47,767 nucleotides of DNA from positions 1 to 47,767 of the forward strand of contig PWRN01000055.1 in assembly GCA_003556225.1 (NCBI GenBank). Direction: 5' to 3'. This stretch comes from Syntrophomonadaceae bacterium (GTDB lineage: Bacteria; Bacillota; Dethiobacteria; DTU022; UBA8154). The translations under genes were made by a program, and so were the position numbers. Positions 23,612 through 33,003 of the stretch are shown here, in pieces (position 1 is the first letter of the stretch; each line of letters opens with the position of its first letter). The notes under the pieces were generated by a model, which ran no database searches, was not told where the DNA came from, and was given only the letters and a program-made list of their open reading frames with translations.

Positions 23612-24673
23612 TTAATCCTGTTGTTTCAAGCACTGCCAGTACTGCTTGTGGGTATCCAGCACGGCCTGGATGGCCCGGCCCCCTCTACCTCCCTTGGAAT
23701 CCTTGTGATCTTTCTCCAGGGGCAAGTTCCAGTCGGACAGCACATTGATCACGTTAAAGATAATCGATGCCTGTGCATCTACGTTGTAGCCGCCTTCTAA
23801 AAACAAGATCATCTTTCCCTCGCAGTGTTTTTCTGCGCCTTCTTTGAGTATCTGGGCCATGGTGCCGTAAAACTGCTTGGAGAGGTTCATGGAGGCCAGC
23901 GGATCGCCCATGTATGCATCCTGGCCAGCAGAAATTAACAGGATTTCCGGCTTATACTCCTCCATCACGGGAATAACAACCTGCTGAAAAAGATTCAAGT
24001 AATCTTCGTCGCCGCAGCCGGCCGGCAGGGGTGCATTCAGGGTATACCCTTGACCCTTCCCCCGGCCTACTTCTTTTAGCCCCCCCGTTCCGGGATAGGC
24101 GGGGCTCTGGTGAACTGAGAAAAACAGCACTTCCGCTTCATTTTCAAAAACATGCTGGGTGCTGTTTCCATGATGGACGTCCCAATCCAGGATCATGATC
24201 CTGGAAAGTCCATACCGGTTTTGCAAAACCCGGGCGGCGATGGCGATGTTGTTAAAGATACAAAACCCCATCCCCCGGTTCGGTTCAGCGTGATGGCCGG
24301 GAGGCCTCAGCAGGGCAAAGACCCGGTCCAACTCCCCGTTCATCACTTTTTCCACGGCGTCCAGGGCGCCCTGCACAGCAAGGCGGGCTACCTCATAGGT
24401 GTCCGGGGTTAAATACGTGTCCATGTCCAGCTGTCGAACGCCTTTTTGACAGGCCGTTTCCACGCTCCGGATATAGTCCTCGTCATGGACCAGGGCAATG
24501 GTTTCCACGGGGGCTTTTTCCTGGGGAGTAATCTGCACCAGCGAAGGAAGCACACCCTCTTTCTTCAGCTTGGCCATGGCGGCTTCCAGGCGCTCCTTGC
24601 ATTCCGGGTGATAGTAATTGAAATGCAGTAAAAAATCATCGTGGTAGACAATTCCCGTTCGCATGTTATTCAT
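23612..24673 (-). CDS. Histone deacetylase family protein (AcuC/acetylpolyamine amidohydrolase type)
   Basis: Zinc amidohydrolase of 353 residues from the ATG at 24673 (AGGAGG 6 bases upstream; ATGs at 24676 and 24664 possible). Seen: RPPGHHAEPNRGMGFCIFNN with the paired active-site His, DWDVHHGNST with two zinc ligands, SAGQDAYMGDP with the third Asp, and FLEGGYN. It removes acetyl groups from lysine or polyamine amides. In Bacillus subtilis the relative AcuC deacetylates acetyl-CoA synthetase; an acsA gene with the target lysine motif lies at 37961-39907 in this window. A palindrome sits just upstream at 24701-24715. Confidence 0.92.
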   Translation of the reverse strand: MNNMRTGIVYHDDFLLHFNYYHPECKERLEAAMAKLKKEGVLPSLVQITPQEKAPVETIALVHDEDYIRSVETACQKGVRQLDMDTYLTPDTYEVARLAVQGALDAVEKVMNGELDRVFALLRPPGHHAEPNRGMGFCIFNNIAIAARVLQNRYGLSRIMILDWDVHHGNSTQHVFENEAEVLFFSVHQSPAYPGTGGLKEVGRGKGQGYTLNAPLPAGCGDEDYLNLFQQVVIPVMEEYKPEILLISAGQDAYMGDPLASMNLSKQFYGTMAQILKEGAEKHCEGKMILFLEGGYNVDAQASIIFNVINVLSDWNLPLEKDHKDSKGGRGGRAIQAVLDTHKQYWQCLKQQD

Positions 24674-24700
24674 CATTTCCCTCCTGGCATCAGGATATTT

Positions 24701-24715
24701 GCGCCGTCACGGCGC
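24701..24715. promoter_or_regulatory. 15-bp perfect palindrome upstream of the deacetylase gene
   Basis: GCGCCGT-C-ACGGCGC lies between the thioesterase and deacetylase genes, both leftward. It has no T-run, so it is more like an operator or an RNA stability hairpin than a terminator. Confidence 0.35.
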
Positions 24716-24772
24716 GGCAGAAAACGTTTACACCCTTCGGCTTTTCCTGTTTACGCTCTTTTTCCATTTGAC

Positions 24773-25201
24773 CTAAATCTCTTTTTCCTGGACCTGGTCC
24801 TTCAGTATTCTACATAGAAACGGGTTCTGTTTGCGGAGCACAACCGGTTTTCCCGCTTTATTGACAAAGGCATGGGCTGTTTCTCCCTGGGCTAACCGTT
24901 CACCGGAGTCAGCGTGCACAATTTCATATTGAAACCCCAGCCGGACTTCCTGGAGAAACTGCAGGCGAGTGATCACTTTCAGCGGGTCGTCGTAGCGCGC
25001 CGGGTTCTTATATTTGCAGTAAGCTTCAATGACCGGCAAAAAGAGTTCATTTTGTTCCAGGTCCTTGTAGCTCATGCCGAATTCCCTTAAAAAATCGGTC
25101 CGCCCTACCTCGAACCAAACAAAGTAATTGGCGTAATAAACCACGCCCATCTGGTCCGTATCCTTGTACCTGACCCTGACAAGAGTCTCGCTCTGCTTCA
25201 A
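24773..25201 (-). CDS. Acyl-CoA thioesterase, YbgC/4HBT hotdog family
   Basis: 142 residues of a single hotdog fold. VRYKDTDQMGVVYYANYFVWFE carries the family's catalytic Asp16 within YxDTDxMGVVYYxNY. It hydrolyses acyl-CoA or acyl-phospholipid-type thioesters; substrate unknown. TTG start at 25201 behind GGGGAG, 18 bp after pyk on the same strand, so it closes the dnaE-pfkA-pyk run. Confidence 0.93.
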   Translation of the reverse strand: MKQSETLVRVRYKDTDQMGVVYYANYFVWFEVGRTDFLREFGMSYKDLEQNELFLPVIEAYCKYKNPARYDDPLKVITRLQFLQEVRLGFQYEIVHADSGERLAQGETAHAFVNKAGKPVVLRKQNPFLCRILKDQVQEKEI

Positions 25202-25219
25202 CTACTGTCTCCCCTTCCC

Positions 25220-26968
25220 TTATAAAACAGTGGCTTTCCCCCGGTGAACCAGCCCGCGAACCGTTTCTACCGTGACGAGCTGGCCTGTTGTAAGTGCCTG
25301 GGTTGCCCCGGAAGCGCCGACAATCACTGGTATTCCCAGGTTTAAACCGACGATCGCAGCATGGGAGGTGAGCCCCCCGGCTTCCGTAATGATCGCCGAT
25401 GCCTTTTCCATGGCAGGTAGATAGTCCTTGTCCGTGCAGGGGGCAACCAAAATTTGCTTCTCACCCATTTTTTCTACCTCTGCGGCAGTTAAGGCCACGA
25501 ACACTTCTCCCGTGACCGCGGCTTTACCGACACCCAAACCCTGCACCAACACTTCACCTACCGTATCAATGCGCATGAAATTCGTGGTGCCCGGAACCCC
25601 CACGGGCACACCGGCAGTCAGGATAACCAAATCCCCGTTTTTGATCAGACCGGCTTCCAGTGAAACGTCAACCGCCGTGTTAAACACGTCTTCGGTATGA
25701 AAAGTCGGCGGAGAAAGCAGGGGATATACTCCCCAGGTCAACGTTAGGGCCGCGGCGATCTTTTCCCTGGGGGTGACCGCAATAATCGGTGCTTTCGGTC
25801 TGTACTTGGACACCATGCGGGCCGTATGTCCCGACTGGGTGGCAGATATGATGGCAACAGCACCCAGCTCATGGGCCGCCCGGCACGTCGCGTAGCTGAT
25901 CGCATCGGTTACCGTTTTCTGGATGGGAAGATCCAGGGACTCGATGACCTTTTTATCATCCAGGGCTTCTTCCGTCCTGCAGGCAATGCGGGCCATGGTT
26001 TGAACGGCTTCCAGGGGATAAGCCCCTGCCGCCGTTTCTCCTGAAAGCATCACGGCATCGGTTCCATCGAAGATCGCATTAGCCACATCGCTGGCTTCTG
26101 CCCGGGTAGGCCGGGGCTGCCTGATCATGGAATCAAGCATCTGTGTCGCCGTAATCACGGGTTTGCCGGCATGATTACAAATTTGAATTAATTTTTTCTG
26201 CAGCAGGGGCACATCCTCGGCCGGAATTTCAACTCCCAAATCGCCCCGGGCAATCATGATCCCATCGGCAACATCCAGGATCTCAGTAAAATGATCCACT
26301 CCTTGCTGGCTTTCTATCTTGGCGATAACCCGCATATCCGCATTGCTTTTCTCCAGCAACCGCCGGATGGCTAAAATATCCTCCGGTCGCCGGATAAACG
26401 AGGCGGCGATAAAGTCAACACCGTGATCAATCGCAAAATTGATATCCCGGATATCATCCTCCGATAAAGAGGGCAGGTTCACCGAGATCCCGGGCAAGTT
26501 AATACTTTTCCGTGAAGAAAGACGTCCGCCGTGGATCACGCGTGTAATCACGTTATTTTCACTGCTTTCCTCGGCTCTTAATTCAATCATGCCGTCGTCC
26601 AGTAAAATACGGGCCCCCGGTTTTACCTCCCGGGCAAAATCAGGATAGGTTACGGCTACCCGATTTTGGTCGCCCTCCACGTTTTCGGTGGTTAAGGTGA
26701 AGGTATCTCCATCTCTTAAGGTAATTTCACCCTGGAAAATCCCCTTGATGCGGATTTCCGGGCCGCGGGTATCGACCATGATCCCCACCCTTTTTCCCGT
26801 TACCTCGCTGGCCCGCCTGATTTCCTGTATCCTGAGCTGGTGATCCTGGTGGGTGCCATGGGAAAAGTTTAACCTGGCGACATCCATCCCCGCATCAATC
26901 AGATCGCGAATCATTTCGTATTTTTCAGATGCCGGTCCTATGGTGCAAACAATTTTTGTGCGTCTCAT
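25220..26968 (-). CDS. pyk: Pyruvate kinase with C-terminal PEP-utiliser mobile domain
   Basis: Final glycolytic step, PEP plus ADP to pyruvate plus ATP. 582 residues, about 110 longer than the E. coli type because of an extra domain. Seen: TKIVCTIGPAS, RLNFSHGTHQDH, MVDTRGPEIR, IAKIESQQGV, MIARGDLGVE, TATQMLDSM and MLSGETAAG. The C-terminal domain carries GGLTSHAAIVG, the phosphohistidine motif of PEP-utilising enzymes, as in Bacillus pyruvate kinases. ATG at 26968 has AGGGTGAT upstream. 20 bp after pfkA on the same strand. Confidence 0.97.
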   Translation of the reverse strand: MRRTKIVCTIGPASEKYEMIRDLIDAGMDVARLNFSHGTHQDHQLRIQEIRRASEVTGKRVGIMVDTRGPEIRIKGIFQGEITLRDGDTFTLTTENVEGDQNRVAVTYPDFAREVKPGARILLDDGMIELRAEESSENNVITRVIHGGRLSSRKSINLPGISVNLPSLSEDDIRDINFAIDHGVDFIAASFIRRPEDILAIRRLLEKSNADMRVIAKIESQQGVDHFTEILDVADGIMIARGDLGVEIPAEDVPLLQKKLIQICNHAGKPVITATQMLDSMIRQPRPTRAEASDVANAIFDGTDAVMLSGETAAGAYPLEAVQTMARIACRTEEALDDKKVIESLDLPIQKTVTDAISYATCRAAHELGAVAIISATQSGHTARMVSKYRPKAPIIAVTPREKIAAALTLTWGVYPLLSPPTFHTEDVFNTAVDVSLEAGLIKNGDLVILTAGVPVGVPGTTNFMRIDTVGEVLVQGLGVGKAAVTGEVFVALTAAEVEKMGEKQILVAPCTDKDYLPAMEKASAIITEAGGLTSHAAIVGLNLGIPVIVGASGATQALTTGQLVTVETVRGLVHRGKATVL

Positions 26969-26988
26969 GCGATCACCCTGTCCCCTCG

Positions 26989-27948
26989 TTAGATGGCCAG
27001 AATCCCTGCCAGCTTGTAATCATCCCAAGAAAACGATTTCTCGTTGGCAAATACATCCTTGTAAGGAATGACTTGAATCCCCGCCTGGTAATAACCAACC
27101 ATGACCCCACTTGTTCCTTCCATTAACAGGTCTACGGCCCTGGCTCCCAGCCTGCTGGCCAGGATCCGATCATAAGCCGTCGGCGTGCCGCCCCGCTGCA
27201 GGTGGCCAAGGATCGTTACCCGCACCTCCATGCGGGTAAGTTCCTCGATGTCCTTGGCAATTTGAATGGCGCTTCCCGCACCTTCCGCCACCAGGATAAT
27301 ACTGTGCAGTTTGCCGCGCTCCACGCCTCGCATCAGGCGGCTGCAAACTTCGGCCAGGTCAAAAGGAACCTCGGGGACAATGATGGATTCGGCACCCCCG
27401 GCCAACCCGGCCAGTAAAGCGATATGGCCCGTATCCCGCCCCATGACCTCGATCACGTAAACCCTTTCATGGGAGGTGGCCGTATCGCGAACGCGGTTTA
27501 TGGCATCGGTGACCGTATTCAGCGCTGTATCAAAACCGATGCAGTTATCCGTAAAAGGGATATCATTGTCAATGGTTGCCGGGATCCCGATGGTATTTAT
27601 TCCTGCCGCCTCCAGCACACCGGCCCCGCGGAAGGATCCGTCACCACCGATGATGATCAACCCCTCCAATTCCTTTTGCTTGAGGAAGGCGATCCCTTTA
27701 GCCTGGCCTTCTTCTGTCAAAAATTCGGGAGACCTGGCCGTGTGGAGAATCGTCCCCCCGCGGTGTATTGTATCCGCAACAGATCCCAGAAGCATGGGCT
27801 TCATTTCCCCGTTGATGAGCCCTTGAAATCCACGCATAATCCCGTAAATTTGCAGTTCATGGTAAATACTTTTCCGTACAATCGCTCGCACGGAGGCATT
27901 CATGCCGGGGGCGTCCCCTCCGCTGGTTAACACGGCAATTTTTTTCAA
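26989..27948 (-). CDS. pfkA: ATP-dependent 6-phosphofructokinase
   Basis: 319 residues, normal length. Fructose-6-phosphate to fructose-1,6-bisphosphate. Seen: TSGGDAPGMN (ATP site), GGDGSFRGA, the catalytic PATIDNDI and VIEVMGRDTGHIAL, plus GHLQRGGTPTAYDR. GGDG rather than a PPi-type motif points to ATP as donor. TTG start at 27948 with GAGTGAGGA upstream. It lies between dnaE and pyk, the usual order in Firmicutes. Confidence 0.97.
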   Translation of the reverse strand: MKKIAVLTSGGDAPGMNASVRAIVRKSIYHELQIYGIMRGFQGLINGEMKPMLLGSVADTIHRGGTILHTARSPEFLTEEGQAKGIAFLKQKELEGLIIIGGDGSFRGAGVLEAAGINTIGIPATIDNDIPFTDNCIGFDTALNTVTDAINRVRDTATSHERVYVIEVMGRDTGHIALLAGLAGGAESIIVPEVPFDLAEVCSRLMRGVERGKLHSIILVAEGAGSAIQIAKDIEELTRMEVRVTILGHLQRGGTPTAYDRILASRLGARAVDLLMEGTSGVMVGYYQAGIQVIPYKDVFANEKSFSWDDYKLAGILAI

Positions 27949-28030
27949 TGATCCTCACTCCAAGTATGGTATCATGACGCTCCTTTTTCATCCAGGGCAA
28001 TCCCAGGGACGCATCACCCGCGGAGGCGCT

Positions 28031-31000
28031 TCAATGGGCTTCTATCTGCTGGATTTTTAAGCAATCCTGGCCCAGCAATCGCTCAATCCGTTCGTAGAGG
28101 CTGCCATCTTCCCTAACCCAACAATTCTGGCCGGCCAGCAGCAATTTTCCTCTGTCTTCAAAATACAGGTAAACGGGCATACCCCCTTGGAAGTCCGTGA
28201 GAATGTCCCTGAGCGCCACCATATCCCCCAGGGGCTTTTCTCCACAGATTTTTATGAGCAGCTGCTTGGCCTCTTTCGGTAGAAAGGTGATTTCCTTGCA
28301 AAGAATCTTTACCTCGTCGTCTTCCTTGCTGTCCGTTTGGCCTTTCAGGATCACAACCCGGTCCTCTTCAATCTCCTCCTGATAGCGTTCATAGATATCA
28401 TTGAAGGCGATCACTTCAACCTCTCCCGTTAAATCCTCGATCTTGAGAAAACACATGGGTTGCCCCCTCTTGGTATAGATCTTGCGCAGTGAACTGATCA
28501 TCCCCGCAATGGAAACCTGCCGTCGATCACCCACGTCCGGCAGTTCCCCCAGGGGCACAACGCGGTTGATATTATCCAGGATGGGACGATACTGGTCCAG
28601 TGGGTGGCCGGAGATGTAAAGCCCGACCATTTCTTTTTCCATGGACAACTTCTCCTTGGCGGAAAACTCTGGAAGCGGAGGCAGTTCATCTTCCACGCTG
28701 GAAGACGTTCCTTCTTCACCCATCAAGGAGAACATGGAGAGCTGCCCGTTCATTTTTTCCTTTTGGATCTGGTGACCTTGCGTCAAGGCGGGCTCCAGGA
28801 TGTTTAAGTACTGGGAGCGCCGCCCTCCCAGGGAGTCAAAAGCCCCGCTTTTGATCAAGCTCTCCACGACTTTCTTATTACAGGTCCTCAGGTCAACCTT
28901 GCTGCAAAAATCATGCAGTCCAGTAAATTTTCCTTCCTGTTCCCGGGTTTTAATGATCGCTTCAATGGCGCCTTTGCCCACGTTTTTCACGGCAGCCAGC
29001 CCGAAACGAATGCGGTTCTCGCCCACCACGGTAAAGTTTGTTTCACTCTCGTTGACATCGGGAGGCAGCACTTCGATCTCCATTTTCTGGCAGTTGGCAA
29101 TATAGAGGGCAACTTTTTCGCTGCTGGACATCACCCCGGTTAAGAGGGCCGCCATGAATTCCACGGGGTAATTGGCCTTTAAGTACGCCGTTTGATACGC
29201 GACCATAGCATAAGCCGCTGCGTGGGACTTATTAAAACCGTACGAGGCAAATTTGACAATCAGGTTATAGAGGTCTTCGCCCAGCTTGCGGTCATATCCC
29301 GTCTTCTCAACTCCATCGACAAAGATCACCCGCTGCTCATCCAAAACCTCCTTTTTTTTCTTCCCGATGGCCCGGCGTAAAAGATCCGCCTGGCCCAGCG
29401 TAAAGCCGGCCATTTTTGCCGCTACCTCGATGATCTGCTCCTGGTAAACCATCACGCCGTAGGTTTCCTTTAAAATGGGTTCCAGGTCTGGATGCAGGTA
29501 CTTGATCGGCTTTATACCGTGCTTGCTTTGGATAAACACGGGGATCTGCTCCATGGGTCCTGGACGATAAAGGGCCACGACGGCGATTATATCTTCAAAC
29601 TTGTTGGGCTTCAGGTCACGAAGCACGGAACGCATGCCGCTGCTTTCCAGCTGGAAAACCCCGGCAGTTTCGCCCCGAGATAACAAGGCGAACGTCTGGG
29701 GGTCATCCAGGGGGATGCGGTTAATATCCAGGTCAATACCGCGTGAGTTAACCTGCCTGGCTGCTTCCCCGATAATCGTCAGCGTCCGCAATCCCAGGAA
29801 ATCCATCTTGAGCAAGCCCAGCTCTTCCAGGTTACCCATGGAAAATTGTGTGACCACGGAATCGTCGCTGGTTTTTTGCAAGGGCACGTGTTCGACCAGG
29901 GGATCCCCGGCAATGACGACACCTGCGGCATGGGTAGAAGAATGACGTGGCAAACCTTCCACCGACCTGGAGGTGTCCAGCAGCCGGCGGTAGCGTTCGT
30001 CATTATAATACAAAGTTCGCAAGTCGCTGTTCATCTTGAGGGCCTTTTCAATACTCATTCCCAACTCAAAGGGAATCATTTTGGCGACGCGGTCGGTTTC
30101 ACCGTATGAGAAATTTAGCGCCCGGCCCACATCGCGGACAGCCAGCCGGGCTGCCATGGTGCCGAATGTAATGATTTGCGCAACCCGTTCTTCACCATAT
30201 TTATCCACCACGTAGCGGATGACTTCGTCCCGCCGTTCGTAACAGAAATCGATGTCAATATCCGGCATGGAAACCCGCTCCGGATTTAAAAAGCGCTCGA
30301 AGAGGAGACCATAGCGCAGGGGGTCAATGTTGGTGATCTGCAGGGCGTACGCCACCAGGCTGCCTGCCGCAGAACCACGACCGGGTCCGACCAGGATTTG
30401 ATGGTCCTGGGCAAACTTAATGAAATCCCAGACGATCAGAAAATAGCCGGCATAACCCATCTGGTTGATCACCGACAACTCAAAATCAAGGCGCTCTTTA
30501 ATTTCCGGGGTTACCCGGGCATATCTCTTTTCCAGTCCCCGGTAACACATGGCCTGCAAGTACTCTTCGGCGTTCGCATAGGGCGAAGGAATGGCATAAG
30601 GGGGAAGATGCATCTGGCTAAAGTCAAATTCCAGGTTAACCTGGTCGGCGATCCGGGCCGAGTTGAGGAGGACCTCTTCAGGAAAGGCAGCAAACGTTTG
30701 CTTCATTTCCTCCTGGCTCTTAAAATAAAACTGGTTTCCTGCAAATTTCAACCGGTGGGGATCATCCACATTTTTCCCTGTCTGGATGCAAAGCAGCACA
30801 TCATGGGCCTCAGCGTCTTCCTGGTCCAGGTAATGGATGTCGTTGGTGGCTACCAGGGGAATGCCCGCCTGCTCGCCCAGGGCCAGCAGTTTCTGGTTCA
30901 GTTCTTGTTGTTCCGGGAGGCCCTGGTCCTGCAATTCCAGGAAAAAATGCCCTTCCGCAAACGTGTCGCGATACCAGCCGGCAGCCTGCAAAGCTTTGTC

Positions 31001-31450
31001 GTCTTCTCCTTGCAGCAGCAAGGTCGGTACCTCCCCGGCCAGGCAAGCGCTCAAGGCAAATAATCCTTCGCTGTGTTCTGCCAGCAGTTCTTTGTCAACC
31101 CTGGGCTTGTAGTAAAACCCTTCCAGGTAACCGGCCGAAACCAGCTTCATGAGGTTGCGGTATCCTTCCCTGTTTTTCGCCAGTAAAACCAGGTGATACT
31201 GAAAATCATCTTTGCCATGTTCTTTGTCAAATCTGCGGCGTGGCGCTACATAGACCTCGCAACCGATAATCGGCTTCAGGCCTGCCTTTCGTGCCTCCTT
31301 GTAAAATTCTACGGCGCCGTACATGACCCCGTGATCCGTCACGGCAAGAGCCGGCATCCCTAAGCGAGAGGCCTTTTCTACCATCTTCTTGATCCGAGCC
31401 GCCCCATCGAGCAGGCTATACTCAGAGTGATTGTGCAGGTGAACGAACAA
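28031..31450 (-). CDS. dnaE: DNA polymerase III subunit alpha, DnaE type
   Basis: Replicative polymerase catalytic subunit, 1139 residues. N-terminal PHP domain (HLHNHSEYSLLDGA), palm with PDIDIDFCYERRDE holding the catalytic Asp pair, GRGSAAGSLVAYAL, thumb and fingers, a helix-hairpin-helix part, and an OB fold near residues 985-1060 (VSIAGMISSLRKIYTKRG). No exonuclease insertion, so it is DnaE and not PolC. TTG start at 31450 with GGAGGG 8 bases upstream. First gene of the dnaE-pfkA-pyk-thioesterase run; divergent from the AI-2E-type gene. Confidence 0.97.
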   Translation of the reverse strand: MFVHLHNHSEYSLLDGAARIKKMVEKASRLGMPALAVTDHGVMYGAVEFYKEARKAGLKPIIGCEVYVAPRRRFDKEHGKDDFQYHLVLLAKNREGYRNLMKLVSAGYLEGFYYKPRVDKELLAEHSEGLFALSACLAGEVPTLLLQGEDDKALQAAGWYRDTFAEGHFFLELQDQGLPEQQELNQKLLALGEQAGIPLVATNDIHYLDQEDAEAHDVLLCIQTGKNVDDPHRLKFAGNQFYFKSQEEMKQTFAAFPEEVLLNSARIADQVNLEFDFSQMHLPPYAIPSPYANAEEYLQAMCYRGLEKRYARVTPEIKERLDFELSVINQMGYAGYFLIVWDFIKFAQDHQILVGPGRGSAAGSLVAYALQITNIDPLRYGLLFERFLNPERVSMPDIDIDFCYERRDEVIRYVVDKYGEERVAQIITFGTMAARLAVRDVGRALNFSYGETDRVAKMIPFELGMSIEKALKMNSDLRTLYYNDERYRRLLDTSRSVEGLPRHSSTHAAGVVIAGDPLVEHVPLQKTSDDSVVTQFSMGNLEELGLLKMDFLGLRTLTIIGEAARQVNSRGIDLDINRIPLDDPQTFALLSRGETAGVFQLESSGMRSVLRDLKPNKFEDIIAVVALYRPGPMEQIPVFIQSKHGIKPIKYLHPDLEPILKETYGVMVYQEQIIEVAAKMAGFTLGQADLLRRAIGKKKKEVLDEQRVIFVDGVEKTGYDRKLGEDLYNLIVKFASYGFNKSHAAAYAMVAYQTAYLKANYPVEFMAALLTGVMSSSEKVALYIANCQKMEIEVLPPDVNESETNFTVVGENRIRFGLAAVKNVGKGAIEAIIKTREQEGKFTGLHDFCSKVDLRTCNKKVVESLIKSGAFDSLGGRRSQYLNILEPALTQGHQIQKEKMNGQLSMFSLMGEEGTSSSVEDELPPLPEFSAKEKLSMEKEMVGLYISGHPLDQYRPILDNINRVVPLGELPDVGDRRQVSIAGMISSLRKIYTKRGQPMCFLKIEDLTGEVEVIAFNDIYERYQEEIEEDRVVILKGQTDSKEDDEVKILCKEITFLPKEAKQLLIKICGEKPLGDMVALRDILTDFQGGMPVYLYFEDRGKLLLAGQNCWVREDGSLYERIERLLGQDCLKIQQIEAH

Positions 31451-31537
31451 AGGGTTCCCTCCATTGCCGCTTGATCTTCCTGGACGTTCCTAAAGAATTT
31501 CGACTTTTCCAGGTCAAAACCCTTTTTCAGGTTGATG

Positions 31538-31566
31538 TTTTCAAGCGGTTTAAAATCAGGTATAAT
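31538..31566 (+). promoter_or_regulatory. Candidate sigma-A promoter for the AI-2E-type gene
   Basis: TTTTCA, 17 bases, TATAAT; start near 31573, about 26 nt ahead of the GTG start at 31599, with GGAGG between. Confidence 0.6.
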
Positions 31567-31598
31567 AGAGGCCAGGTACGAGAAACTGGAGGCATTAC

Positions 31599-32732
31599 GT
31601 GGATAACAACCTGAAGTCTAATATTAAACTTGTTCTATTTATCTTCGGACTTATTCTGTTTTTATGGGCGCTAAAAATCCTCTTTCCAGTCATTACCCTT
31701 GTGATAATTGCGCTTTTTATCGTTTACCTGGTGAGCCCCCTGGTTACCCTGCTGGGCAGGCTCCGCATCCCTCATCCGTTAGCTGCAGTGACGGTCTTTA
31801 TTCTATTCTTATTCGTGATCGGTGGCATCTTCTATTTCATTCCCCCCATGATTTATCGAGAAATCAGGCAACTTGCCGGCTACATCAGCACGGACTTTCG
31901 CCAGTATTTTATCATGCTCTCCACCCGGCTGGAAGAACTGGACATCCTCTACGACTTGACCATCTCCCAGACGATTTACTCCAGCCTCATGGAGTTCATC
32001 GAAAGCATTCCCATGATCCTGATCAGCTGGATTAACCGCATCTCGACCTTCCAAATTCCATTTCTTAGCGAGCTCTGGTCCCTGGTCGGGCTTTTCTTTC
32101 TTACCTTCTTTTTGCTCCTGGATATCGAGAAAGTCAAGGCCTCCATTGTTTCCCTTTTCCCTCCGAATTATCATCACGAAGTGCTTCACGTAATCGGGAT
32201 TATCGATTCCAAGGTAGGTGCCTACCTCCGGGGCAATGTGATCCGTTGTTCCATTGTCGGGGTTTTTACCGGCCTCGGCTTGACCTGGATCGGCATGCCC
32301 TTTGCCGTCACCCTGGGAATAACGGCGGGCCTTTTAAATATTATCCACAACATTGGCCCCCTGCTGGCAGCCATCCCCGCTGTCTTGCTCAGCCTGACTC
32401 CCGGCACGCCCCATCCCCTCATGGTTGCCAGCCTCTACCTGATCATCCAAACGGTCGATCCCTTTATCTTAACACCTTTCTTGCTGGGTAAAGCCGTGGA
32501 CCTGAGGCCTATTACGGTCATCATCGCCCTGTTAAGCGGTGCTCGTTTAATGGGGTTACTGGGAATCATCCTCTCCATCCCCGTAACGGCGATCCTCAAA
32601 GTTTTAATCCATCACTATTACATCAAAAAAATGGGCATCGAAATTCTTGAAGAAACCAGTGTATATGACGAAGATCTAAAAAAACAAAAAACTCCCCCGT
32701 TTATCGAAAAGGGAGTTGAAATCAAGCAATAG
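31599..32732 (+). CDS. AI-2E/PerM family membrane transporter
   Basis: 377 residues, GTG start at 31599 with TGGAGG 9 bases upstream. About eight hydrophobic segments: two or three at the N-terminus, a soluble stretch (about 90-140), then a group from about 165 to 345 containing the family's conserved IGMPFAVTLGITAGLLNIIHNIGPLLAAIPAV-like region (described, not quoted in full) and DPFILTPFLLGK. Members export small molecules or sodium; the AI-2 role is known for only a few. Its last 18 codons overlap a leftward terminator (32678-32717). Confidence 0.88.
   Translation: MDNNLKSNIKLVLFIFGLILFLWALKILFPVITLVIIALFIVYLVSPLVTLLGRLRIPHPLAAVTVFILFLFVIGGIFYFIPPMIYREIRQLAGYISTDFRQYFIMLSTRLEELDILYDLTISQTIYSSLMEFIESIPMILISWINRISTFQIPFLSELWSLVGLFFLTFFLLLDIEKVKASIVSLFPPNYHHEVLHVIGIIDSKVGAYLRGNVIRCSIVGVFTGLGLTWIGMPFAVTLGITAGLLNIIHNIGPLLAAIPAVLLSLTPGTPHPLMVASLYLIIQTVDPFILTPFLLGKAVDLRPITVIIALLSGARLMGLLGIILSIPVTAILKVLIHHYYIKKMGIEILEETSVYDEDLKKQKTPPFIEKGVEIKQ
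32678..32717 (-). terminator. Leftward terminator inside the 3' end of the AI-2E-type gene
   Basis: On the minus strand AACTCCC, a 12-base loop, then GGGGGAGTT followed by TTTTTGTTTTTTT. It ends transcription of the CopZ-like gene coming from the right and is coded within the last codons of the convergent plus-strand gene. Confidence 0.8.
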
Positions 32733-32752
32733 CCGCTTTTTTATCGCCGGGA

Positions 32753-32965
32753 TCAGGCAACGGTATAACCGGCTTCTTCAACCTTTTGTTTGAGATCTTC
32801 CACCTTCACCTGGGCAGGATCGATCTCCACCACGGCCCGTCCTTCCTCCAGAAACACTTCCGTGCGGGCAACACCGGGCAGGCCCTGCAGCGCTTTTTCT
32901 ACCGCGGCCTTGCAGTGTGCACAGCTCATTCCGCTGATCCTCAACTGGATTTCTTGCTTCGCCAA
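32753..32965 (-). CDS. CopZ-like heavy-metal chaperone
   Basis: 70 residues, one HMA domain with GMSCAHC (Cys15, Cys18) and the ferredoxin-like beta-alpha-beta-beta-alpha-beta pattern ending EEAGYTVA. Binds Cu(I) or a related soft metal and passes it to a P-type ATPase. No copper ATPase or CsoR-type repressor is next to it. TTG start at 32965 behind GGAGTGAG. Confidence 0.93.
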   Translation of the reverse strand: MAKQEIQLRISGMSCAHCKAAVEKALQGLPGVARTEVFLEEGRAVVEIDPAQVKVEDLKQKVEEAGYTVA

Positions 32966-33003
32966 CTACACTCACTCCGTTTCGTTAATGTAATCCCACG
33001 CGG

